Notes: generated by a model from the letters alone, not told the origin. 64,000 nucleotides of DNA from Combretum micranthum (GCA_024138025.1 JAMXBD010000973.1:248001-312000), one strand, 5' to 3'. Counted from the stretch's first letter, positions 11,377 through 23,019 are shown. Translations and numbers: made by a program.

Positions 11377-14300
11377 TGTAAACCCTAAGTTTTATGTTAT
11401 CTCTAACCTGAAACCAAAAGTCAACCGAAAACCCTACGATCAACAATACCCTTGTAGAACCTAGCAGTTTAAGTCTGACAATCCGCGCTCTAACTTGTGG
11501 AGAGTAGATATAAGCTAAGTATGTAAAATAGTTCGTAATTATATAAAGATGTTTCAAAATATTAGATTGGTTAAAATTTGATCCGTCTCTGACCCGAACG
11601 GATATTGGTTTTGAAAAATATGTCCCTGGGTCCAGAATATTAAATTATTCCGTTGACACCGTTAGACTCGTAAAAGTATAAGGTTTTTCAAAAATATTAG
11701 TTTTATAATTTTTCAGTAACTAAAAATATCATATATCGCATTTTTATGCGTATTTTCCTTACTATAGTATATTTATGTCTTGTACACTATTTATTGTACA
11801 ACTCTATACTATTCATACTATCTCTACTTTTTCACTATTCACTCTTATACACTATCATACCTAGCCACTACTTTTTTCATTTCTAATACACTTTTATTAC
11901 ATTTATCTTACACATTATTACTTTTAATACACAAAATTACAAAAAATGAACTCTCTCCCTCTCTCTTTCCTCTTGGCCGACGCCCCCCACCCCCTCTCTT
12001 TCTCTATTTTATCTCAATTTTTTTTAAATCACTCAAAATCATTTCCTCATTTTCCTATAAATACCCCCTCCTCTTTCCTCATTTTCCTATAAATGCCCTC
12101 TCTTCTTTCACTTCATTCACACATCCACTACCCACAAATTTACTATAAAAAAAACTCTCTTAAATTCTCCTTCCAAATACTCTTCCCATTACTCTCCCAA
12201 AATACTCCCAAGCTCTCTTCTTCTTCATACACGAAACCCATCTATATATACTATTATCTTATCTTTAGGTAAAATTACTTTCATATCTTTACTACAATGT
12301 CATGTAATTTAACATGACCATAAAGTATGTTTCCTAAACTATATGTTATGGAAGTAACTCTATGTTCATGTTCATGAATCCATATTCTTTTGTGTTGTTA
12401 TTTTGTTCATATTATTGTTGTTATTATGCTTCCATATTTATGTCTAACTAGATATATTTATGTAGCTATATATATCTTTTAGAGCATATAAGCTCACTTA
12501 TTATTGTAATTTATTTACTTTCATGTTTTAAGATCAGTCTTTATAGTTTTAGACTTGTCATTATTAAGTCAAAACAACTTTTTCTTTTTTTTTTCTTTTC
12601 TTTTATATCGGGATGGAATTTATTATATGTCCCGGGAGCCTTAATGAAGCTAAGACTCCCAATACTTGAACTTATATTATGTTGCTTATTATTTTGTTCA
12701 ATTTCTTTTTTTTTCTTGTAAATATTATCATACTCATGCTCATATTCTTGATTGTTGTCTAAAACACAAAGATAGAGACTAAACTCTTCCAAAATAAATT
12801 CATGTTATAAGAATTTACAAATGAAGCTTAGGATTTTGTTTCAACAAACTTCACTTTTCCAAAAATCAAAGAGGACTTACCATGATTTAGCAAAACTATT
12901 CTATTTTGAAAAAGTCTTTTCAAAAACCATAAAAAGGCTTGTTGTTGCTAAATTTATTTTAAATGTTGCTAATTCTTTGTTATACAAATTTTTCCTAAAA
13001 ACTAAATTTAAAAGAAACTCCCTAACAAAGAAATAAACAAGCTTTGAGTCAAGTTAGAAGATCAAAATAATTATCAAAACAATACTTGAGAAATTATAGT
13101 GCAAACAACACTAACGAGAGATTTTCTAAAGAAAAATTTAAAAGTTTATTTTATGAAAACCAACATAAAGATACTCATTTTAAGTAAACTAAAAAGTTAT
13201 GGTTTTTTCTCAAGGATTTACAAAAGGAAAATTTTTAACTTTTGATTTTTCACACTTTTAAAAGACATAGTTTTTCATAAAGTCATAGTTTGAACAACAA
13301 AACTTGAATCATGCATGAGATATGAATTTTTATATGCATAAAAAGGGTTTTTCAATATATATTGATAACTAAGTAATTATCAAAGGATTTTTGAATGAGT
13401 TGAGGTTTGAAATGATTGTTTTTGGGCTGGGATTTTCATGGTAAATCTGATCACCCATGTTTTTCGACCTAAAAGACCTTGTTTGATAGAAATAACCTTA
13501 GAAATGGATAGATCTTTTCGAATAGGTAGAAAACGATATATAATATGCATAATTCCGAGTTAAAATGAGTAGGTTATGGCTATTTTAAGTTGAAATTGTT
13601 TTTTATACGAATTTTGACGAATTTAATAACATAATTTTGTCAAATTTTAGTAGAACTATCAAGAAATACTCATTTATGGGTATTTTCTTGTTTGGGTGAT
13701 TGTGAGGAGGATCTCTCGCATCTAGAAGATTGCTTTGACTGAAGACCGGTGAACCTATGGCCAAGTGAGTTTTATTTCCATAACTTTTGTTACTTGATTG
13801 TGCTTGCAGTCTAGAAGCACTAGATTTAAGGAAAAGATTAAATGGTATGCATGTAATATTGTTTCAACGAATGATAAGAATATCGAGACGAGAATTGATT
13901 ATAATCAATGCTTGATTTAGTTTAGAACTTGATTTATCTGAAATTCTATGGTCACCTTAAATTGTTAATAATCATGCTGTGAGCCTTCCATTAAACTAAA
14001 ATCATGCATATCACTTATGAGTCACATTGTATGAGATCACTACCCTTGTGGGGGAAAGGGGTAATGGTACAATCGTTGGATCTTAATTAAAGCTTCGGGA
14101 CGTTTAGTTAGAAGTATATAAATTTCCGCCCCTAACTCTAAATAGAGAGCGTAAATCCATTCAACATATGATTACCAGAAAATCATATGTCTTGTATGCT
14201 CATGTGGTTGTTGCATTTCACTTGGTTGATTAAATAACTTGTTTGATTATTGCTATTCAAGTATACTTATCTGTTAAAATAATTCTCACTAAGCTAGTAG

Positions 14301-14723
14301 CTTGTACTCTTATAGCTATTTGTTGTAGTATACCTACCTTTGGCTTAAGCCAATGGGCCATGTACCTAAGTACCCCCCTTTTTGGTTAAGAAGTTTTGGA
14401 TCAAGTCCAACACTAGTGTAGATTTAGACTTCTAGGGAAAACTTCCTGTATACGATATAGCTTTGTTATTGTACTTTTAGCGGGGGAATGCCCCCAAGAT
14501 CCTTGTAAGACCTTATATCTATGAATTAATATTATGGTTTTCATTTTTTAATTGTTATTGTATCTCTTAAGCTTCATATTTTAAAGTATGATCCACTAAA
14601 ATTATAAGGGCACGCCTTACATTTAATATATAAGCTTTTAGGAATGACTAAGGTTGTCATATTTATACTTTAATATTGAATGTGACGGACTGTTACGTTT
14701 ATAGTATCTTTTGGGGCATGACA
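11377..14723 (+). mobile_element. Solo LTR copy A4 (Gypsy/Tekay-like)
   Basis: It begins TGTAAACCC at 11377 and ends TTGGGGCATGACA at 14723. The flanks are TAACT (11372-11376) and TAACC (14724-14728), a 5-base target duplication with one mismatch. The length, 3347 bases, matches A2. No primer-binding site follows, so it is a solo LTR. It carries two TATAAAT boxes 32 bases apart in a short local duplication. Confidence 0.78.
12056..12094 (+). promoter_or_regulatory. Duplicated TATA box region in LTR A4
   Basis: CCTCATTTTCCTATAAAT occurs twice in tandem, giving TATAAAT at 12056-12062 and 12088-12094. A1 has only one copy (604-610). The duplication is specific to A4 among the four copies. Confidence 0.5.
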
Positions 14724-15251
14724 TAACCTATGGTGAGTACTTCTTAACCCTCTTGTGAAGTATAACGTGGAAAGGAGGACATGCTTTTTTATTTTAAAAA
14801 ATAAGTGGTGTCTTAAAAATCTATAGATCCGTTTAGTTGTTCTTTCAAAAATACATGAGCTTAAATTTGTGTTTCCAAAGTTAATAATAATTAGTTAATC
14901 ACTTAAAGTTGGTGTTATATTTCACAATTAAAATTAACAAACACACTAAAGATTTTAAAATAAAAAATGGACACACAAAGTAGTCTAATTTCAAATTTTA
15001 AATACATAACATGCAGCTAGACCAAATTATTAGAAATATATTTATTATTTTTTTATTACATGTAATTGAGTAAGTTTTCATGTCCCTTTTTATGTATATA
15101 GGATTTTCATAAATTTATGAGCTTGCCATAATTTTCTACAGAAGATGGGCGCCTTCTTTTCCTCTTATGCAAAGTGACAAATTAAATAGTATGGACCTCC
15201 AAATCACATGGACCAACCTCTATGCTTGCAAAGAAGAATAACAAAATGATT
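14724..15251. other. Intergenic, no recognisable feature
   Basis: AT-rich sequence between LTR A4 and the MITE upstream of gene 1. No ORF, repeat or promoter signal that I can support. Confidence 0.5.
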
Positions 15252-15485
15252 TAGGGTCCGTTTGGTTGGCTTTTTTGGATAGATACAAATAATTTTTTCA
15301 AACTTTTTTCTAACAAATTATTTATTAAGAAATAAATACTGATAAAAAAATTAATAATTCTCATAAAAACATCAAATAGATTAAATATAGATAAAATATA
15401 AATGTAGATTAAATATATTTACATATATCGTTTTAGTACATATACAAATACAGATAAAAAATAAACTATCCAAATAGACGCTAAG
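15252..15485 (+). mobile_element. MITE-like element upstream of gene 1
   Basis: The left end reads TTAGGGTCCGTTTGGTTGG and the right end, reverse-complemented, TTAGCGTCTATTTGGATAG, an imperfect terminal inverted repeat of about 20 bases. The interior is AT-rich and non-coding. It is similar, in opposite orientation, to 18463-18682 in intron 3 (shared AGATAAAAT..TAGAT..AAATATATTTACA..CATAT core). A target duplication is not clear, so the superfamily is open. Confidence 0.5.
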
Positions 15486-15533
15486 GTCAATAGAATCCGA
15501 GGCGACCGGGCTCAAGATAAAGCGGGTCATGGG

Positions 15534-15761
15534 ATGGACTCGTCGCACCTACATGACCCGTTTGGGTCCACAATTAGGGAAATCGAGTTACCAGACCGAG
15601 ACTCTAGGCCATTAGGCCGACCTACTTTTGCTCCCCACAAGGAACCCGACCTTTCCGCCCCGGCGACCCAGCCGCCATCAAAACCGGAAAATTCTCGCCG
15701 AAAGAATAGCCCGGCTTTCACTCTCAGTCTCAGCCCCTCCAAATCAAACTCAGTCGAGTAA
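15534..15761 (+). other. Possible upstream ORF in the gene 1 leader (75 codons)
   Basis: A GC-richer stretch begins near 15490 and holds an ORF of 75 codons ending 33 bases before the gene 1 ATG. The product is Ser/Pro/Arg-rich and resembles nothing I know. If the transcription start lies upstream of 15534 it would be an upstream ORF in the 5' leader. If not, it is just promoter-proximal GC-rich DNA. An antisense ORF overlaps it, which is expected from base composition. Confidence 0.3.
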
Positions 15762-15793
15762 ACAAATCCAAGACCTGAGTCTAAATCCCTAGC

Positions 15794-18700
15794 ATGGTGG
15801 CAATCTCTCTTTACAGAGGAAATCTCCACAGAGTACCGGAAGTTCCTCGGCGATGGCTAATGCCGCGTCAGAACCTCTCTCGTAAGGACTTCAAACTCCT
15901 CCTTGATCGCCGCTCTAAGGCTCTCTCACGAACTGCTCCCACAACTTCCTCAAACCCTAACCCTAACCCTGACGGTGAAGATAGAGCTACTAGTGATATT
16001 ATCAGTGCCGATAAGAATGAAGCGTCTCCTGCTGATGGTGAATTGAAGAAAGGAGATGTAGAGAATAATGGAGAAGGATGTTCACCTTCGAAAGTCGATG
16101 CGTCTGTTGCGGCCGAAGCGATTGAATATCAGGAAGGTACGGACGGCGGTGATGGTGGCAATGGCCGCGGTGGCGGTTCAGTAGATAAGTTTGTGGATGT
16201 TTATATGACGATTGAGCAGAAAGCTGGTGCATCCTTTAGTGGTGGTGGTGATGGTAATTTGGTGGATAAGTCGGTTGATGTTGTTAATCATGCGTGGGAT
16301 GCTAAAGACGGTGCACCGGAAAGTTCTGGTGGTGGTTGTGACAATCGCGATGACGGAGTTGCGGAGGCTACACCGGCTGAAAAGGAAGAGGTGCCTTTAA
16401 ATAATAATTCAGATGTATACCCGATGACTTCAGTCTGCGAACATTGTTTAATTTCTGTTCTTTTTCGTTTTTGTGTCGATTCCGTTTTGTTTGATATATT
16501 GTGTCTGGTAATTCAACAATAAAGATGATATTAGGATTATTCTTATGTTTTAGGTTTCATAAATAGTTATGTCATTGCGTGTGTTGAAACCTTGCCTTGT
16601 GGTTACGTGTGTTTGTTAGATTTAAAATTGCTTGGAATTGTTGCACCCCATCCACGGGTAGGTTGGCTTTGTGTTATGTAAGGTAATGGGGTGTTGTATC
16701 CGTCCAATAATATGAAAATCAATGAAACAGGTTGCCGGAAAAATTTCTCGTTGTGCCAATTCGTGTTGTGTTTGAGGGTAGATGTGCTGCGTTGGGTCTG
16801 TATGCTGTTTCTGTTTTGAATTATGTTTAGATTGTGTCTTTGTCATGTAAAATCTGCAATGCAAATACCATTCACGAGATTGTATCTCATCAGCAGCTGA
16901 AGCTCTTATTCGTTTGACTTGCTAACTTGTTGAAGAAACACATGGTGCTGCCATACATGATGTTTTTTGAATGTTAAAATTACATTACTGGCTTGGTTAA
17001 CATAATTCCTTTCACTTGCTAGCCAATGCAAAAGGTGGATGTTGTTCCCAGTGAGAAAGAGAAAAGGAAAAAGGAAGTTGAGCAGAAGTTGCGCGTATTG
17101 AATGAGAAGAAACACAATCTTGTACAATTTTTGAAGCAGGTGAGAGTTGCATGCAGCATTCTTAGGCATGCCAAAGTATGCTTTCATTGAGTTGGTGACT
17201 GATTGGTGGAGAATTTGTATTTGGTTTTTAACAGATATTGAATGCAGAAGAGGAATTGAAGCGACGTACTACCATGCAAGGAATGGCTAATAGGCCACCT
17301 GCTCCTCTCCAAGATGTGACAAATGACTCTGGCTCAATGACAAGGCATAATACTCCTCTACAAGGTTCAGATGCCAATCCAGGAGGTGATGTGGAAGGGG
17401 GGGAAGCTGATGATGCCTCCAACCACAATCTAAGTTCCCGGCCTTTGCATCGGATGAGCAGCACTTCACCATCTGAGTCCCCTCTCAGAAGACCTGCTTT
17501 TTCACCACATAACGTGGTATGAATAACTATGCCTAATAGATGGCCAAAAAAAAGAATAACTATGCCTAATAAATCTGAATGCTTTGATTTGCTCTCTAAC
17601 TTATACATAGACAACATTCAATGACGTTACACATGTCTACATATCTTCTTGGACGCAAGAGAAGTAGGGAACATTAAGGAGGCCAGTGAGTAGATACCTA
17701 ATATGAATGAAAAAATGACTTGGTATTCGGACGATAACCCAAAAAAGAAGGAAAAAAAAAAAAAAGAAAAAAGACCCCACTCTGGGTTTCGTTTCACATA
17801 AAATCGTTTTGCTTTCATCTGGAAACTGTGGAAAAGATACTTTAGTCTAATTTTTTTAAAGGTTGTATAACTAGCCATCAATAGTGATCATGGCAGCAAT
17901 TTTCTTTTCTTTTCTTTTTTGTTTTTTAATTGACATTATACTTGTTTTTCTGGGAACCATCATATATGCATTTTGCATACATACAGGAATTTTATCAGTT
18001 CTATAATTTGATGGGTACTTACCTTTTGTTGACTCTCTAGATAATGTTCATGTTTAGTAATTACAATTTCTACCCTTGGCCATGCATTTATTGTCAAAGA
18101 AACAGGCATGTTCTTTATGACATTTTTGGCCACACATATATCCATGCTAAAGCTAGTTGTGGATCAAGGGCCTCTTACTGTTTTGCATGATAATGTGAGC
18201 CATCGAGAAGTACATCGGGAAAAGGGGCATTTTTTATTGCTGCTTAAAGAAGGGAAACTATGGACTTCAAAATCTTTTGGCTTTTTACTAGTATCTAAAG
18301 TGTCAAATTGATATTTCTATGGACTGCGTCCTTTTCTTAAGTGGCCAGCTGTAGAGTTGGGTATATCAAAATTGTCATATTCAAACCTTTGAATCAATTA
18401 TATCCAGTGCCTAAGGAAGGACATGAACATTGCTATGTTTTTGCTTGCATGCAATATTTGACTTGTTTGGATTGTCTGTATTTCATCTGTATCTGTATCT
18501 TTTTAAAATGATATGTGTAAATATATCCGATTTGCATCTAAATTTTATCTATTTTTATTCTATTTGATCTTTTGATGAGAACTGTCAACTTTTTTTTATC
18601 TATATCTATTTCTTGATAAATAATTTATTAGCAAAGAGTTTGAAAAAGTCTGTATCTGCCGGAAAAAAGCAAATCCAAACAGAAATTTGAATCAAGAACG

Positions 18701-19074
18701 AATTCTAACATGTTTGCTTCAAATTTTTACCCAAATTTTTCTTTAGCTGTTTCTTTAGTGTATTAACTTTGATGAAGTGCTAATTAATAAATAGACTATG
18801 AGCATCTTTAGATATTTTGTCTGCAAAGCCTGGGATTTGATAGTGCAATTGAAACCTCCATCTGCAGGTTATACTCCCATCACGTGCAAGTTTAGTTGCT
18901 GCTGGTAGTCCTAGTCCATCACGATTTGCTCCCCCAGGCCAACAAGGTCACCCAGCAAATCTCCCCTCTGTTTCTGTTTCAGGAACAAACTATATTGCAT
19001 CCTCACCTTCTCCTGCAGCTTCTGGTGGTACATCTGTCTTCAAAGACACCCGGCAACCAAGTCCATGGAATTAG
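15794..19074 (+). CDS. Gene 1: PRLI-interacting factor A-like protein (4 exons, 408 aa)
   Basis: Exons are 15794-16414, 17023-17139, 17235-17516 and 18868-19074. All junctions are GT...AG and all introns are phase 0, giving 408 residues. Residues 9-46 (GNLHRVPEVPRRWLMP, then SRKDFKLLLDRRSKALSR) form a conserved basic N-terminus that I recall from plant proteins labelled 'PRLI-interacting factor A'; the label is from memory and the biochemical role is unknown to me. Residues about 50-205 are acidic, Gly/Asp-rich and probably disordered. Residues about 218-257 (EKEKRKKEVEQKL...EEELKRR) look like a charged coiled coil spanning exons 2 and 3. Residues 258-408 are Ser/Pro-rich and end RQPSPWN. The ATG was chosen because it opens the conserved block. 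The first donor (GTATAC at 16415) is the least certain; the exon would otherwise read on to a stop at 16520. Confidence 0.8.
17517..18867 (+). other. Intron 3 of gene 1
   Basis: This 1351-base intron has a GTATGA donor and a TCTGCAG acceptor. It includes a short A-rich tract near 17750-17768, a MITE-like element at 18463-18682 and otherwise unremarkable AT-rich sequence. Small ORFs on either strand here show no similarity to proteins I recognise. Confidence 0.65.
18463..18682 (-). mobile_element. MITE-like element in intron 3 of gene 1
   Basis: The left end TTGTTTGGATTGTCTGTATT and the reverse-complemented right end TCTGTTTGGATTTGC form a terminal inverted repeat. The interior matches the reverse complement of the element at 15252-15485. 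Non-coding. Its position within the intron suggests that splicing tolerates it. Confidence 0.5.
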
Positions 19075-19778
19075 AAGCAAACTCTAGTCTAGTCCATGCA
19101 ATTATAAGCACTAAGAAACTACACTTGTGCAGATTGATGTTATCGTAGGTTGTAGTCCTTCCTCTGGCTCAACAATGTAAATTCATGTTGGGAGTCGTAC
19201 TTCTAAGCATCATGATCTGTAGAAATTAGAAGGTACTAACTATCAAGCAATCTGGAAGCCTTTTTCCTGTCTGCGTGTGCATTTTTTATGTCTGTGTGCA
19301 CTTGTGCTCACCAATCATAGGCTGTCACTTGTTATAAAAGGACAAAAATAGCTGAATCTAATTGTTAACACTTGAAAATTAGTTGATAAAGTATGCATGT
19401 GAGCAGAGCGACATTTCACCAGCAGAACTAGCTGAAGCTTTAGCTGTCTGTGAAATACCTTGGCTCACTTGTTCTTTTCTATTGATGCAAACGTATCGTT
19501 GACCTGAGTGCTTCAATCAGTTCCAGTCATTTTGGTTCAGTGGTTAACTCCGCAGGTCATTTGATTTAATATGAGCTTGAGGACATTTTCGAACTACTTT
19601 TGCTAGGGGATGTCTACGTTTCCTCTTATTAGATGATTCAGTATGGTTGTGTCCATAATTTAAGTAGCATGAATGTACTTAGGAACGGTTCTCAGCCTCC
19701 CTCCGCGTTTTACATTTGTGACTCGTGACATAATGTTGGATAATTTTGGGTCCATTCATTTCTGAACTTTGGCCATCA
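19075..19778 (+). other. 3' flank of gene 1
   Basis: The 3' untranslated region and downstream DNA. Several AATAAA-like words are scattered here, but I cannot fix a polyadenylation site. No further gene is visible. Confidence 0.4.
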
Positions 19779-19921
19779 GAATATTCATCCGCAGGAAAAT
19801 TAGATGTGCAAGTGGAAAAATATACCACTAATAGGCTAGTATATTTGAAGAATATGCATCCGCAGGAAAATTAGATGTGCAAATGGAAAAAAAAAATAGC
19901 ACTGATAGCCTAATATGTTTG
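19779..19921. repeat. Two-copy tandem duplication, 71-base period
   Basis: GAATATTCATCCGCAGG at 19779 recurs as GAATATGCATCCGCAGG at 19850, and the following bases (AAAATTAGATGTGCAA, then GGAAAAA and CACT..TAG) align through both copies with few differences and a small indel. Confidence 0.75.
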
Positions 19922-20115
19922 TAAGGATTTGACATGTACTTTGTCAAGACTTCATTTGTTAAGACTTTACATGTTAAGTCTTCAACCACGTATAATATAC
20001 GAAGATATTATATGTTAAGTTGTCCAAAAAGGGAGGAGTTTATGCTCATTGCTTGATCAACCATTTAAGATACAGACCTATAAAAACAATACTTATTTAA
20101 GAGAGAATTAACTTT

Positions 20116-20132
20116 ACACACACACACACACA
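20116..20132. repeat. (CA)n microsatellite
   Basis: An uninterrupted run of alternating A and C, about eight units. Confidence 0.9.
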
Positions 20133-20139
20133 TAAGATA

Positions 20140-22755
20140 GCACCATCATCCATGGCACTTCAAGAGTTACAATACCAAGCTTATATTATACATGATACTT
20201 TGTATCATTAAACATAGGCTTTTGAGTAAGTCATAGACTATACGATTACATTTCAAAAATAAGGTATTGTATTTATCCTTTCCAAGAAAACAATATAGAA
20301 TCATCCAAAACTCCAAGTCGTCCCATTTCTCAAGAAAAGCTTTCCAATCCGTACCATATCCCAGGTCATCATAATATTCGTCATCATTGATGCCTGTAGA
20401 AGAAAAAGTGAGTCAAAAGCGTAGTACACAGTAATACAAACAAATACAAGGTGGCATACAATCCTAACTAATGAAATGCAAGAAGCAATAAACTTAATTA
20501 TCTTCATTTAGGTAAAACAAATTAAAATTGAAGTATTCAAATTCTGATTACAGTCTTGAGCAAATCCGGGGGCTCTGAGTAACAGCAGCTGCTTAGGAGG
20601 TTGATATAAACAGCTCAAATATTTATATCTCCTACATAATTTTATAATTAATAATCTCATCTAGGATTCACAACCATTACTCAATTTTACTTAACTTAAT
20701 CCATAATATCATCTAGTTCAACCGGTTCTATAAATATGAGCTAAATCATATTATTTCCTCTTAAAAATAAATAAATGTAATACCGATACCGGTCTTCTTA
20801 TCGACCAACCGCTGAGCCACTTGTGAAAGTCATTGCATCATTACAGGAGTGGCCTAAGTACCTAAACCACCATGTTAACCTCATTAATAACGTTGCTGCT
20901 CCCTAGACTGGATTCAATGGCACACGTACAAACAATTCAAACAAATCTTCAAACCCATCTTTAATTAGAGTTGATTTAGTAATGCTTAACCCAACATTCA
21001 ACGATCAAGTTACTGCATACATGGATAAATGGATTTATCAGATAAAAGACCTGTGTTCAAACCTAACTGAGTATTGGAACCTGTCAAGGCAAATCATTTC
21101 ATATGAAACAATACTAATCCATAATTGAATACTAATTCATTAAACCTTCATCAAACCTAAATAAAGTTCGAATCATGACATAGTCTTGTATTCATATACA
21201 TACATATATGCATATCACATTATACTAGTCATTCATCTATTATTCATTCATTTATTTATTATTATTTATTTTCTTAACAAATAGTACCAGGGAATTTGTC
21301 ACGCTTGTAACAAGGGCTGTGATGGATATCATGGGTACCATCACGGCCGTGATCTTAGGCCGTGATGTATGATGCCACCTTCCTACATCGTGATATGATA
21401 TCACACCTTCTATCATGATCATGATGTAGGCCGTGTTAATCAATACGCTTGTGATTGTCTTGTAAATATTTTCTTTAAAAAGCATCCGAGGAGATCATGG
21501 TCCAAGTATCGGCCATAATCTAGGTTGTATCACATATGTAAAAAGAATAAGAGGATATCATGGCCTTGGTAACAGCCGTGATTAAGGTCGTTTCATTTTT
21601 TAAAAGCATATAAAGGAGATCACGAGCCACATAACAACTGTGACCATTGGGAAATCATCATTTTGAGAATGTAACGGCCTCAAACACACCCATGATGAAC
21701 AAGACATTGATCCTTTGATACTTGATTAAAAAATTTCAAAGTCTTATATCTTCTGACTCCTTATTAAAACCTTATTTGTTTGTAAAAACATGTTAAAGTT
21801 AACTCATAACAACAATACTAAACATGATCAAGGTTACTTGTACTTATATGTTCATTTCACAAGTTTATATACAGAAATCTTCACATAAAAACATAAGTAC
21901 ATTATTCATGCTCGATGAACTCTACTATCAACCTAATCACTAAAGTTCTACTTATTTATCACCAACAACATCAATATACACATCATTTTATCATAAACTC
22001 AAAAATTCATTTATTCAAGCACCTAGAGTACATATGTCTATTTGCATATTTAGTTCAACATAGATGTTAGCATACCATTAATTTGTCTAAAACATTAAGT
22101 TCTACTTCTATTTAACATCACTATCCACTATAAACTATAATTAAACAAAACATGTAAGAAATCAACCTTACTTACTTTTATAGATATTAAAATCAACCAA
22201 GCTTCTCTTTCTTGGCTTAAATTCTTACTTCTATTTGTTCCTTATCTTAATTCTTCACCTAGAATCTTATGGCAAGAAGTTTAGAGGAGAAATTGAGCTT
22301 GATTGTGTTCAGGAAGATAATAGAAAGAGGGAGAGAGAGATGATTGTTGGGTCTATTTTGGAGTTAATATTTTTGTTGCATTTTGACTTTTAAGGCAATT
22401 TAGAAGCCTATAGAAGATGCTTGGACATGGGCTTGGGCCTTTGTGTGTATGGCCTTAACTTGCTAATTAGAATGGATTTGGGCTTGAGTTTTCAACAAAA
22501 CAATTTCAATATAAAGAAGTCTTAAAAATTTCAATAAATAATACACATCATATTATTTTGCAATACAATTCCATACATGTATATATTACTACAATCACCT
22601 AACTTCATAACACACATATGATTCAATTCCTTTCACATTGAAATACTATTAATTCATCATGTCATCAATTCAAATTATCATAACTTAACTATAATAATTT
22701 AGTTATGAAATCAACAAATAAATATATATACAATTTAATTTGGTATTTTGAGTTT
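20140..22755 (-). mobile_element. Degenerate Tekay-type LTR (minus strand)
   Basis: The reverse complement of about 20330-20510 aligns with LARD LTR positions about 35290-35440: a CTGTGTACT..GGCTC word, then a T-rich tract ending ACAG followed by a GATGATG-like run. The reverse complement of about 22735-22755 resembles the LARD LTR start (AAATACCCCAAAT). The 62-63 base repeats at 21488-21665 sit at the same distance from the LTR start as the equivalent repeats in the LARD. The boundaries are approximate and I saw no clear target duplication. A decayed solo LTR of a related family is the best reading. No coding region. Confidence 0.5.
21300..21665. repeat. Degenerate tandem repeats built on ATCACGGCCGTGAT-like words
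   Basis: Three units start at 21488, 21551 and 21613 (spacing 63 and 62), each carrying GAG(G/A)AGATCATGG-like and GGCCGTGAT-like halves. Upstream, 21335-21370 holds the exact palindrome ATCACGGCCGTGAT and further related words. The repeats sit inside the minus-strand LTR. Confidence 0.6.
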
Positions 22756-23019
22756 AGGTTATTTCAATTTGCTCACGGAACTTCCACGGTTCGGTTAATG
22801 GAATTTTCGGGTTAATTATCTTATCATACCATTAAGACAAATATAGTATATGGTATATTGTAGATATAAATTTAAGGTTGTGAACTTAAGTTGTAAAATA
22901 GTCAAGTATCATTTGCTTATCTTGATGTGGATATACTAGTACTTTGGTCACTCTTATACGAATGGGAATTTTTTGTCCTGCCTTAAAGTAAAAATATGGA
23001 AAGAGCAACAGTATCAACA
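22756..23019. other. Intergenic, no recognisable feature
   Basis: Short AT-rich interval between the degenerate LTR and the first tandem unit. Nothing supportable seen. Confidence 0.4.

Noticed and set aside
11780..12148. 122-codon ORF in LTR A4
   Set aside because: A pyrimidine-rich leader translated as a Tyr/Leu/Ser/Phe-rich peptide. It has no counterpart ORF of this length in A1 and lies over the LTR promoter.
1..14723. A1 and A4 as the 5' and 3' LTRs of one large element
   Set aside because: Both are in the same orientation, but A4 has its own target duplication, A1 is not followed by a primer-binding site, and no polypurine tract precedes A4. Independent solo LTRs fit better.
15527..15829. 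100-codon minus-strand ORF over the gene 1 leader
   Set aside because: It overlaps the gene 1 start on the other strand in a GC-rich patch; most likely a compositional shadow.
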